Notes: generated by a model from the letters alone, not told the origin. Shown: positions 1 through 6,074, numbered from the stretch's first letter. The stretch: DNA of 6,143 nucleotides from JAQVQN01 sp964428885 (GCA_964428885.1 CAYRZP010000120.1:1-6143), one strand, 5' to 3'. Numbers and translations: made by a program.

Positions 1-50
1 ATTGGATCATTCAATCCGGGCAACCCCCTGACTTGCGACGGTTTTCGTGT

Positions 51-281
51 TCAGTTTGGCATTTCTGGAGTGTAGCACTCTGGTCGAGAGAAGGGCGAGG
101 GAAAAAGTCCCCTTTCATGAATCCATGACTCCAGCTCCCTCCTGTATCGAAGGTAGTTCTTCTCGCTCCAGAAACCGGAATAGCGCACCGCGGCCATCCG
201 GCGCGCTGGCACCTGCCGCAGCGTGACCTGCGGGCCCTCGGGCTCCGGAAGGGTTTCAAGAGTGTGCGCAGCCGGCTGCAC
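51..281 (-). pseudogene. SOUL heme-binding family gene remnant, truncated at both ends
   Basis: The 76-residue frame carries the middle of a SOUL/heme-binding-protein domain. Residues 7-60 (about 102-263) read LETLPEP, then VTLRQVPARR, then RYSGFWSEKN, ending in an amphipathic helix and a Gly-Leu turn. From family knowledge, SOUL domains have the pattern LP.P..P.V.LR.VP.R..A..R.SG.WSE in this position, usually inside proteins of about 170-210 residues. Upstream, the frame meets a stop (TAG, 297-299) a few codons before the match, so the N-terminal half is missing. The only start is a GTG without a good ribosome binding site. Downstream, the expected Tyr-Asn-Pro-Pro and Arg-Arg-Asn-Glu region is absent and the frame ends in unrelated sequence. 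I infer a decayed fragment rather than a working gene. A short diverged domain cannot be excluded. Confidence 0.6.
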
Positions 282-298
282 GCGGTTGTGAGCCGGCT
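270..298. repeat. Paired 8-bp palindromes forming a possible hairpin
   Basis: The self-complementary octamer AGCCGGCT occurs at 270-277 and again at 291-298, separated by 13 bases. The copies can be read as direct repeats or as the arms of an 8-bp stem with a 13-base loop. They lie between the mutarotase stop and the SOUL remnant. No T-tract follows on either strand, so a standard intrinsic terminator is not supported. The function is unknown. Confidence 0.45.
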
Positions 299-320
299 AT
301 TTATCCCGTACACGGGCCCA

Positions 321-340
321 ACCGTGTTCTACTGCACGGT
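321..340 (-). terminator. Weak inverted repeat across the mutarotase stop codon
   Basis: ACCGTG (321-326) pairs with CACGGT (335-340) around an 8-base loop that contains the stop codon of the mutarotase gene. A second short dyad, CCCGT/ACGGG, lies at 306-317. There is no run of T after either on the minus strand. This could help end transcription or stabilise the mRNA 3' end, but it is not a classical intrinsic terminator. Confidence 0.2.
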
Positions 341-1162
341 CAACTCTTGCATACCATACCAACTCGCTCCCGCCGGCACTTCCGCTGGCACACCGACCAC
401 TGCCGCCTCTACACACACCATATTACGATAGCTCGTCGGCTCCATGTCCACGAGCTCTGCACACCGCGTCGGGCCGGGGTTCCATACAACTATGTCTGTA
501 AAACCGGAAGCCCGCACAGTCACCCGCCGCTCCGGCTCACGTACTACCACTTGCGCCGGGGCTTGACAGTACGCCCGATCAACTTCACCGGTAAAACGCA
601 ATTCCGGTTCGGTTTGCAGCACACCCCGAACACCCGTCACCGCATCTTGGTAACATACCCCAGCCAAATTCTCCACAACGGTCTGCGCAATATCATTCAC
701 GTGTAAATACGTATGCAATGCGCCAGTAAACGTAAATGACTTACTGCCGGTGTTGTGTACCGCAAACTCTAATCGGAGACTGGCTCCGCCAACTGTCACC
801 GTCAAAGTTGCCCGAAAAGCATACGGCCAAATGGCACGTGTAGCTGCTGAGTCTTCTAGTTGCAACACAGCCTGGATCGCAGGGCCGACCGTATCCACAC
901 GCATCAGTTTCCACATAGTGCGGCGTGCAAAACCGTGTTTGAGCAACGGCCCTTCATCGGCGAATTGCGGAAAGCAAACCGGTACACCGCCGCGGATTGC
1001 CGCCCCATGACGAAACTCAGCCCGCTCGCTCAAGAACAGTTGCTCATCACCACCTGCCGGACGCCAAGCAGTCACATGAGCGCCATATGCATAAAGTTCC
1101 GCCTGCGCACCATCGAGTGCCGACAAGACCGTCTTTGAAAAATCGCTTGCAACGTTGTTCAT
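329..1162 (-). CDS. D-hexose-6-phosphate mutarotase (aldose 1-epimerase superfamily)
   Basis: Probable cytosolic enzyme that interconverts the alpha and beta anomers of hexose 6-phosphates such as glucose 6-phosphate. The 277-residue protein has the usual length and motif order of the YeaD-like family. Residues 57-67 read RGGVPVCFPQF, the substrate-pocket signature. KHGFAR is at 75-80. ALHTYLHV at 148-155 holds the likely catalytic His150, VVWNP lies at 225-229, and VCVEAA at 249-254 holds the likely catalytic Glu252. The reading frame can also start at TTG (1171) or GTG (1168). I chose the ATG at 1162 because it is the standard codon just before the first conserved residues. Its Shine-Dalgarno is poor: GGTGA lies only about two bases upstream, so the start is uncertain. 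No sugar-pathway neighbour is present, so the physiological substrate cannot be told from context. Base composition is less GC-rich than in neighbouring genes, which may reflect transfer. The exact phosphate-sugar specificity is inferred from family. Confidence 0.88.
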   Translation of the reverse strand: MNNVASDFSKTVLSALDGAQAELYAYGAHVTAWRPAGGDEQLFLSERAEFRHGAAIRGGVPVCFPQFADEGPLLKHGFARRTMWKLMRVDTVGPAIQAVLQLEDSAATRAIWPYAFRATLTVTVGGASLRLEFAVHNTGSKSFTFTGALHTYLHVNDIAQTVVENLAGVCYQDAVTGVRGVLQTEPELRFTGEVDRAYCQAPAQVVVREPERRVTVRASGFTDIVVWNPGPTRCAELVDMEPTSYRNMVCVEAAVVGVPAEVPAGASWYGMQELTVQ

Positions 1163-1364
1163 GTTCACCAATGAATCAAGGTCAAATAAGTGTCATGGTA
1201 TTACCAACCGTTTATGAGCCGGACAACCAGCAACGTCTTCTCGCGAACCACGAGCAAACCCCATTCCTTTGCGGGACGAAAGAATCCAGGAAGTTCAACG
1301 CTCGTCCTCCGCTTGAGCCGCGCTAGCGCGACCGTCCAGGTGTTCGGCGACGGTGACGCGCCCA
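1163..1364. other. Non-coding gap between mutarotase and histidine kinase
   Basis: About 200 bases without a supportable gene. On the minus strand the stretch 1190-1295 is open in more than one frame for about 25-35 codons, but no frame has a start with a ribosome binding site or a domain I recognise. A perfect 12-bp palindrome, CGCGCTAGCGCG, lies at 1319-1330, 35 bases past the kinase stop. It has no T-tract. No convincing promoter for the mutarotase was found. The gap is too long for close coupling of the two genes, so they are probably transcribed separately. Confidence 0.4.
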
Positions 1365-2540
1365 TCAGCGGCGAAGGGACGCACTGAGCATCCGCACGCG
1401 CCGCTCGCTGCGCGGCAGCCTGATCTTGAAACAGGTCCCTTCGCCCGGCTTGCTTGACAGCTCGATCTCGCCGCCGTGCTCCTCCACAATCCGCTGCACG
1501 ATCATCAGTCCCAAGCCGGTGCCTTGCGCCTTGGTGGTATGGTACGGCTCGAACACGCGCCCCATCTCTTCAGGCTTGATGCCGCCGCCGGAATCTATGA
1601 ACGCGATGTCCACGAAAACGTCCCCCACGGCTAAAACCACCTTGAGCGTCCCGCCGTCCGGCATGGCCTCCAGCGCGTTCTTGATCAGGTTGAAAAAAAC
1701 CTGCTTGATCTGCGAACGGTCAAGGTGCACCGTCGGCATCTCCTCGGGGATGTCAACCGAAACCGCGATGCGCCGGTTTTCGAACTCCTTCGCCAGCAGC
1801 CGCAGGGTCTCCTGCAGGACCTCAGTCGGGATCTCAGGCGCCAGCACCGGCTTCGTAGGCCTGACGGCCCGCAGGAATTGAGTTATGATCGTGTCCAGGC
1901 GCTCGACCTCCAAGCGCGCCACCCCCACCAGACCCTCAAGATCGCCGCGCCGCTCGTCAGGCAGCCCGCGCAGCTCGCGCTCCAGAAGCTGCAGGTGTAT
2001 GTTCAAAGCGTTGAGCGGATTGCCGATCTCGTGCGCCACACCGGCGGCCAGCAGTTTCACCGCGTTAAAACGCTCACTCTCGATGGCGCTCGCCTCCTGC
2101 CGCCGGTCGCGCGTGACATCGCGCAGGATCACCAGCACACCCTTGTCGACCAGCCCTTTCTCATCGAGCGGCGCAGCATACACGCTCAGGAAACGGCGCT
2201 CAGGATACGAAACCTCGATCTCGCGTGTCACCATCCGCGCCCAACCGTCCGCACTCTCCGGCACATCCAGCAGATGCTCCCAGTCCCATTCGCGCAGAAA
2301 CCGCATCACCGAACGGCCCTTGACCTTGTCGAAATCGAAGCCGGTCAGTTTTTCGGCCGCGCGGTTGGCGTAAAGCAGGCGGCCGTCATTGTCGATCACG
2401 ATCACGCCTTCCTGGATCGTCTGAAAGATCGTTTCAAGGAAACCGCGCTCCTGCGCCAGACGCAGCATCTGCGCCTGCAGGCTCTCAGGCGCCAGCTTGT
2501 CAAGCCGCGCCACCAGTCTGTCGAAAAAACCGGACCCCAT
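1365..2540 (-). CDS. Soluble PAS-domain sensor histidine kinase, NtrB-like
   Basis: Two-component sensor kinase: it should autophosphorylate on a histidine and pass the phosphate to a response regulator. Order of parts in 391 residues: an N-terminal helix (about 10-35), a PAS sensor domain (about 35-145, with EGVIVIDNDGRLLYAN), a dimerisation/phosphoacceptor domain with the H-box AHEIGNPLNAL (phospho-His170), then the HATPase domain. The ATPase domain shows the N-box FFNLIKNALEAMP (Asn284, Asn288), the G1 box DSGGGI (316-321), the F-box FEPYHTTK (330-337) and the G2 box GTGLGL (340-345). All catalytic boxes are intact. No transmembrane segment or signal peptide is seen, so it should act in the cytoplasm, and the PAS ligand is unknown. 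The ATG at 2540 is preceded by AGGTGAG at good spacing. No response regulator lies in the window; similar kinases often work with sigma-54-dependent NtrC-type regulators, but the partner here is unknown. Confidence 0.93.
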   Translation of the reverse strand: MGSGFFDRLVARLDKLAPESLQAQMLRLAQERGFLETIFQTIQEGVIVIDNDGRLLYANRAAEKLTGFDFDKVKGRSVMRFLREWDWEHLLDVPESADGWARMVTREIEVSYPERRFLSVYAAPLDEKGLVDKGVLVILRDVTRDRRQEASAIESERFNAVKLLAAGVAHEIGNPLNALNIHLQLLERELRGLPDERRGDLEGLVGVARLEVERLDTIITQFLRAVRPTKPVLAPEIPTEVLQETLRLLAKEFENRRIAVSVDIPEEMPTVHLDRSQIKQVFFNLIKNALEAMPDGGTLKVVLAVGDVFVDIAFIDSGGGIKPEEMGRVFEPYHTTKAQGTGLGLMIVQRIVEEHGGEIELSSKPGEGTCFKIRLPRSERRVRMLSASLRR

Positions 2541-2553
2541 CGTGACTCACCTG

Positions 2554-2581
2554 TTCACAGTGTCAATTTTTCGCTTATAAT
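2554..2581 (+). promoter_or_regulatory. Candidate sigma70-type promoter for the SHD1-domain gene
   Basis: TTCACA (2554-2559, 5 of 6 to consensus) is followed after 16 bases by a perfect TATAAT (2576-2581). Transcription would begin near 2588, giving a leader of about 80 bases before the ATG at 2667. The leader carries the ribosome binding site AGGAG at 2656-2660, six bases before the start codon. It shares its -10 region with the kinase promoter on the opposite strand. Confidence 0.55.
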
Positions 2582-2605
2582 ACTCGCGCCCGCCTTTCCC
2601 GGCAA
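2577..2605 (-). promoter_or_regulatory. Candidate sigma70-type promoter for the histidine kinase
   Basis: Read on the minus strand, TTGCCG (2600-2605) is followed after 17 bases by TATTAT (2577-2582). They match the consensus -35 and -10 boxes at 4 of 6 and 5 of 6 positions. Transcription would begin near 2570, giving a leader of about 30 bases that contains the AGGTGAG ribosome binding site before the ATG at 2540. The -10 overlaps the -10 of the divergent plus-strand promoter. Confidence 0.5.
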
Positions 2606-2666
2606 GCGCATTTATGGAGGGCGCGATTCAAGAAAGCTGAATCGACACCCGAGTTAGGAGTTAGTA

Positions 2667-3413
2667 ATGACGCGACAGAACATGTCTTTGATCGCATCCG
2701 GTTTTTTGCTGTGCCTGAACCCGCGCGACAGCCGCCCCGCCGAAGTGCAGCCGGCGCCGCCCGCCGCGCACCCGCAGCGCGTCTGGACCTCGGTCAACGG
2801 CAACACCCTGCAGGCCGCCTTCGACCGTGAAGCGGACGGCAAAATCTACCTGAAGCGCCCCGACGGCTCCACTGTGGCCACCGCCCGCACCAAACTCTCG
2901 CCGAACGACCTGGCCTGGATCGCCGCCGCCAGTAACCCAGCGCAGGCGGACAAGACCCTTTCGTTCACCAAAGCCACCATGCCCGAGACCAACCGCATGG
3001 AGCATTACCGCAAGGTGCGCCGTCTGATCATCCGCACCTACGCCAACCTCACCAACAACGACCGCGATGACAAGATGCTGGCGTTCTTGGAACGCGACGC
3101 TTTGTCAATGTACGGCTGGCAGTTAGTCACGTCCGAGTGCTACCTGACCGCAGATGGCAAAAAAGGCAAAGTGAAAGAGATGCGCTTCAGCCCCCAGCAG
3201 CCGGTGCCGCTGCGCGAGGCGGTCGAAATGGCGCGGGACAAGTTCACCATAGTGATGCCTGACCCGGTGCTGATCAAAAAGGTCACGCACAATGGCAGGC
3301 CGGCATGGGAGGTGCAGCGTCCGCCGGACTACCTTGCGCGCGTCTTGATGCTGGAGGACGAGGAAGCCGGCCACATCAAACGCTTCGACATCCTTTTCCC
3401 GCGTCCGAATTGA
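2667..3413 (+). CDS. SHD1 (SLA1 homology 1) domain protein of unknown function
   Basis: A 248-residue protein whose role is not known. Residues about 38-86 match the SHD1 pattern: RVWTSVNG, then LQAAF, then GKIYLKRPDGSTV, then KLSPNDLAWI. SHD1 is a small SH3-like beta module first described in yeast Sla1. In bacteria it is frequent in secreted proteins of planctomycetes and their relatives. Residues 7-17 (SLIASGFLLCL) form a short hydrophobic stretch after an Arg, followed by a Pro/Ala-rich linker (23-37). This resembles a weak signal peptide; a lipobox is not convincing. Residues 105-248 are a charged region (MEHYRKVRRLIIRTYANL, then MYGWQLVTSECYL, then PAWEVQRPPDYLARV) that I do not recognise. 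The start is well supported by AGGAG six bases upstream. The gene is divergent from the kinase and its last 38 bases overlap larC. Export is an inference. Confidence 0.82.
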   Translation: MTRQNMSLIASGFLLCLNPRDSRPAEVQPAPPAAHPQRVWTSVNGNTLQAAFDREADGKIYLKRPDGSTVATARTKLSPNDLAWIAAASNPAQADKTLSFTKATMPETNRMEHYRKVRRLIIRTYANLTNNDRDDKMLAFLERDALSMYGWQLVTSECYLTADGKKGKVKEMRFSPQQPVPLREAVEMARDKFTIVMPDPVLIKKVTHNGRPAWEVQRPPDYLARVLMLEDEEAGHIKRFDILFPRPN

Positions 3414-4689
3414 AAAACGCCTTTTGCGCCGCCTCGTGCACCTGGCGCGGCGTCACCCCGGCGGCGCGCGCCAGCGCCGCGCATACGTCATGCTCGGGCG
3501 CCCCCGTCACACGCTCCCCGCGCAAAAGCCCGACTTTCACCGGCACCGCGCCGTAAGGCGTCGAAACCTCCACTACGCCCCGTTCCAGCGTCTCGCGCGC
3601 GACCGTGTGCCAGCGCACGCCGAATGTGGTCGTGGCCCGGAAGATCTTGTCGCGGATGCCGGCGGAGTCACCCTCCCGCGCCAAAACGCTCAAGACGGTT
3701 CCCGGCCTGCCCTTCTTCATCACGACCGGCGTGTGCCACACGTCTAAAGCGCCCGTTTCCAGAAGATCCGCGGTCAGCGCGCCGAGCCACTCCGGATTGC
3801 AGTCGTCAAGGTTGCACTCCAAGACCACCGCCCTTTCAGCCGCGCCGCCCTCCGCCGCCGCCTCCGCGAGCGTGGCCCGCAGCACGTTCGGACGGCCTTT
3901 GAGCGTCATGTGGCCGAATCCGAAAGCGCTGCGGATCAGGCGGACCTCATCAGGCACATTTTCCATCGTCCTGGTCAGCACGCGCAAAAGCGCCGCGCCG
4001 GTCGGCGTCACAAGCTCGAACGGCTCGTCGGTCTGCGTCACCGCCATGCCGGCGAGCAGCTCCTGCGTGGCGGGGGCCGGGTTGGGCATCGCGCCGTGTG
4101 CGCAACTGATGGTGCCGACGCCCGCGGGCAACGGCCCGCAGGACACGCCGCAAACCCCGAGCTGCTCCAATGCCAGACAAACTCCCACGATGTCCGCCAC
4201 CGAGTCCCAGGCGCCGACCTCGTGGAAACGCACCGTGTCCGGCGTCTTTCCGTGTATCTTGGCTTCGGCGGCGGCCAGTTCCTTGAAAACATCCAGAGCC
4301 AGCCGCCGCGTGCCGCCGCCTAGCGGCGATTGCTCCAGCAGCGTTTCGATCTCCCTTAACCCGCGGTGCGCGTGGCCGCTGTGACTGTGCGCATGGCCGT
4401 CGTGCGAATGCGCGTGTCCGTGCTCATGATGCCCGTGCATGTGCGCACGCGCGTCCGGCCATTCGCGGTCGTCATGCGGCTGACGGCCTGGAACGCTGAC
4501 CTCCACACGCACGCCGTTCAGCCCGGCGGCGGCAGCGGGCGCCGTGTGGAAACGGAGCTTCTCCGGAAAAAAACTGTTGACGGTCTGCCCGATGGCCTGA
4601 ATGTCAGCGCCCAAGCCGACAAGGGCGGCGAGCAACATGTCGCCGCTGGCGCCGCCGACACTGTCGAACCTCACAAAAGTTTTCTTCAT
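3376..4689 (-). CDS. larC: Nickel-pincer cofactor biosynthesis cyclometallase LarC
   Basis: LarC inserts nickel into the pyridinium bisthiocarboxylate mononucleotide in a CTP-dependent reaction. This gives the Ni-pincer cofactor used by lactate racemase LarA and related epimerases. Numbered from the GTG at 4695 (subtract 2 for the ATG start), the protein shows the N-terminal GGASGDMLLAAL (14-25), FHEVGAWDSVADIVG (157-171), VTPTGAALL (229-237), LECNLDDCNPE (292-302), GALDVWHTPVVMKKGRPG (315-332) and TTTFGVR (355-361). Residues 85-110 hold 13 histidines in 26 positions, the metal-rich linker typical of the family. It is a single uninterrupted frame covering both halves, unlike Lactobacillus, where larC is made through a programmed frameshift. 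I chose the ATG at 4689 because it directly precedes the conserved KKTFVRFDSVGG start; the GTG two codons earlier has no better signal. No Shine-Dalgarno is seen. larA, larB and larE are not in the window. Confidence 0.93.
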   Translation of the reverse strand: MKKTFVRFDSVGGASGDMLLAALVGLGADIQAIGQTVNSFFPEKLRFHTAPAAAAGLNGVRVEVSVPGRQPHDDREWPDARAHMHGHHEHGHAHSHDGHAHSHSGHAHRGLREIETLLEQSPLGGGTRRLALDVFKELAAAEAKIHGKTPDTVRFHEVGAWDSVADIVGVCLALEQLGVCGVSCGPLPAGVGTISCAHGAMPNPAPATQELLAGMAVTQTDEPFELVTPTGAALLRVLTRTMENVPDEVRLIRSAFGFGHMTLKGRPNVLRATLAEAAAEGGAAERAVVLECNLDDCNPEWLGALTADLLETGALDVWHTPVVMKKGRPGTVLSVLAREGDSAGIRDKIFRATTTFGVRWHTVARETLERGVVEVSTPYGAVPVKVGLLRGERVTGAPEHDVCAALARAAGVTPRQVHEAAQKAFFNSDAGKGCRSV

Positions 4690-4697
4690 GCGCACAG

Positions 4698-4725
4698 CTT
4701 ACAGGGTCGCGCACACGGTTTTCAA
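4698..4725 (-). promoter_or_regulatory. Candidate larC promoter very close to the start codon
   Basis: On the minus strand TTGAAA (4720-4725, 5 of 6 to the -35 consensus) is followed after 16 bases by TGTAAG (4698-4703, 4 of 6 to the -10 consensus). The expected first transcribed base is near 4691, within two or three bases of the ATG at 4689. If real, the larC mRNA would have almost no leader, which fits the absence of a ribosome binding site. Confidence 0.35.
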
Positions 4726-4839
4726 TCGGAAAAGCAGCGCACTGCCAAATCCTGCCGTCCCGGGCCCGGAGTGCGGTGACAAGAGCCGCGCCATGCGCTG
4801 GTCGCGGCACCGCTTTACACAGCCGCACTGACCGGTGAC

Positions 4840-4869
4840 AAAAAAAGCCCGGCGCGGACGCCGGGCTTT
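4840..4869 (-). terminator. Strong intrinsic terminator of ilvC
   Basis: Perfect hairpin: AGCCCGGCG (4846-4854) pairs with CGCCGGGCT (4859-4867) around a four-base loop, extended to 11 bp by flanking A-T pairs. On the minus strand it is followed by seven T residues (4840-4846 on the plus strand are all A). It lies 24 bases past the ilvC stop codon at 4893-4895 and separates ilvC from larC. On the plus strand only three T follow the stem, so termination in that direction should be weaker. Confidence 0.92.
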
Positions 4870-4892
4870 CAGAGTTCAAAATTCTATTGCCT

Positions 4893-5993
4893 TCAGTTGG
4901 CGCCGCGGCCCTTGGTGCCGGCGGCCGTCTTCACGTCGGCCTTGGCCTTTTCGTGCGGACGCAGGGAGCGCACCGCCGCGCCCGCGCGCCACATCTCGGA
5001 CTCGCGCATCACCTTCAGCTCGGCGTCCAGCTTCTGCTTGTAATCCGCCGTGCCGCAGACCTTGATCACGCGCTTGGCCTCGCTCTGGCTCTTGACCGCC
5101 TGGTAGAGGTCTTTGAACACCGGCGCCGCCGCCTTCTTGAACTTCGGCTTCCAATCCAGGGCGCCGCGCTGGGCCGTCGCCGAGCAGTTGGAATACATCC
5201 AGTCCATGCCGTTCTCGTCAACCAGCCGGATCAGGCTCTGCGTCAGCTCTTCGACCGTCTCGTTAAAGGCCTCGGAGGGGCTGTGCCCGTTCTTGCGCAG
5301 CACGTCGTACTGGGCCTCCATGATTCCGGCCAAGGCGCCCATCAGCACCCCGCGCTCGCCGACCAGGTCAGATGTGACCTCGTGCTCGAACGTGGTCGGG
5401 AAGAGATAGCCGGAGCCAACGGCGATGCCGATCGACAAGGTGCGGTCCAGCGCCATGCCGGTCGCGTCCTGCGCCACGGCGAAGCTGGAGTTGATGCCCA
5501 CTCCCGAGAGAAAGTTGCGCCGCACCGACGTGCCGGAGCCCTTGGGCGCCACCATGATCACGTCCACGTCCGCGCCGGGTTTGATGCCGGTCAGATTGCG
5601 GTAAACCCAGCCGAACCCGTGCGAGAAGTACAGCGCCTTGCCCGCGGTCAGACGAGGTTTCACGCGCGGCCAGACCTGCTTCAGGGCGGCATCGTTGACC
5701 AGCATCATGATGATCGTGGCCTTCTCGCAGGCTTCCTCGATGTCAAACAGCGACTTGCCCGGCTTGAAGCCGTCCTTGGCCGCCCGCTTCCAGTCGTTCT
5801 GAAAACGCTTGTCCTGGCCGATGATCACGTTGACCCCGTTGTCACGCATGTTCAGCGACTGCGCCGGGCCCTGCACGCCATAGCCGATCACGGCTATGAC
5901 CTCGTTCTTCAGAACCTTCTGGGCTTTCTTCAAAGAATACTCTTTACGCGTCACGACGGTCTCTACAACGCCGCCGAAATCAATCTTGGCCAT
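4893..5993 (-). CDS. ilvC: Ketol-acid reductoisomerase, Bacteroides-like type
   Basis: Second common step of valine and isoleucine synthesis: Mg-dependent alkyl migration and NAD(P)H reduction of acetolactate or acetohydroxybutyrate to the dihydroxy acid, in the cytoplasm. In the 366-residue protein the Rossmann nucleotide-binding motif GYGVQG is at 37-42, the conserved FSHGFG with His125 at 123-128, and APKGSG with Lys151 at 149-154. The metal ligands are likely Asp209 and Glu213 in TSDLVGERG (207-215) and Glu245/Glu249 in FNETVEELTQSL. The C-terminal CSATAQRGALDW (270-281) carries the substrate-binding Ser. The sequence resembles the roughly 350-residue enzymes of Bacteroides rather than the short class I or the long E. 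coli class II form. The ATG at 5993 is chosen because AGGAG lies nine bases upstream and the usual MAKIDFGG start follows; the frame runs open to 6074 but without a ribosome binding site. About 20 extra Lys/Ala/Gly-rich residues follow the usual end. ilvB and ilvN are not seen. Confidence 0.96.
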   Translation of the reverse strand: MAKIDFGGVVETVVTRKEYSLKKAQKVLKNEVIAVIGYGVQGPAQSLNMRDNGVNVIIGQDKRFQNDWKRAAKDGFKPGKSLFDIEEACEKATIIMMLVNDAALKQVWPRVKPRLTAGKALYFSHGFGWVYRNLTGIKPGADVDVIMVAPKGSGTSVRRNFLSGVGINSSFAVAQDATGMALDRTLSIGIAVGSGYLFPTTFEHEVTSDLVGERGVLMGALAGIMEAQYDVLRKNGHSPSEAFNETVEELTQSLIRLVDENGMDWMYSNCSATAQRGALDWKPKFKKAAAPVFKDLYQAVKSQSEAKRVIKVCGTADYKQKLDAELKVMRESEMWRAGAAVRSLRPHEKAKADVKTAAGTKGRGAN

Positions 5994-6074
5994 ATCCGTT
6001 AACTCCTGGTTAGAAAAAACATCCGCGCGCCTAAACGGCTCATCGCCCTTACGGTCTGGCGGAAAACGTTTCAT

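Noticed and set aside
11..313. A 100-codon minus-strand frame covering the start of the window
   Set aside because: It is a shifted frame over the SOUL remnant, Arg/Ser-rich, without a ribosome binding site or recognisable domain.
1319..1330. 12-bp palindrome as a terminator of the kinase gene
   Set aside because: There is almost no loop and no T-tract follows on the minus strand.
1725..2657. A 310-codon plus-strand frame opposite the histidine kinase
   Set aside because: The minus strand carries all kinase motifs in order; the plus frame has a low-complexity shadow composition and no domain.
4359..4437. Repeat array or CRISPR-like pattern in larC
   Set aside because: The repetitive codons are His/Gly/Ala/Ser codons of the metal-rich LarC linker; there are no regular repeats with unique spacers.
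4887..6002. A long plus-strand frame of 371 codons opposite ilvC
   Set aside because: It is His/Arg/Ala-rich shadow coding opposite an unmistakable ilvC, a usual effect of GC-rich codon bias.
5994..6068. A riboswitch or attenuator terminator in the ilvC leader
   Set aside because: A T-run is present, but the only stems before it are 3-4 bp, and I recognise no riboswitch core.
5994..6074. N-terminal extension of ilvC to the ATG at 6074, or an attenuator leader peptide
   Set aside because: There is no ribosome binding site at 6074, the extra residues lack homology to the family, and no run of Leu, Val or Ile codons is present. The AGGAG nine bases before 5993 fixes the start there.
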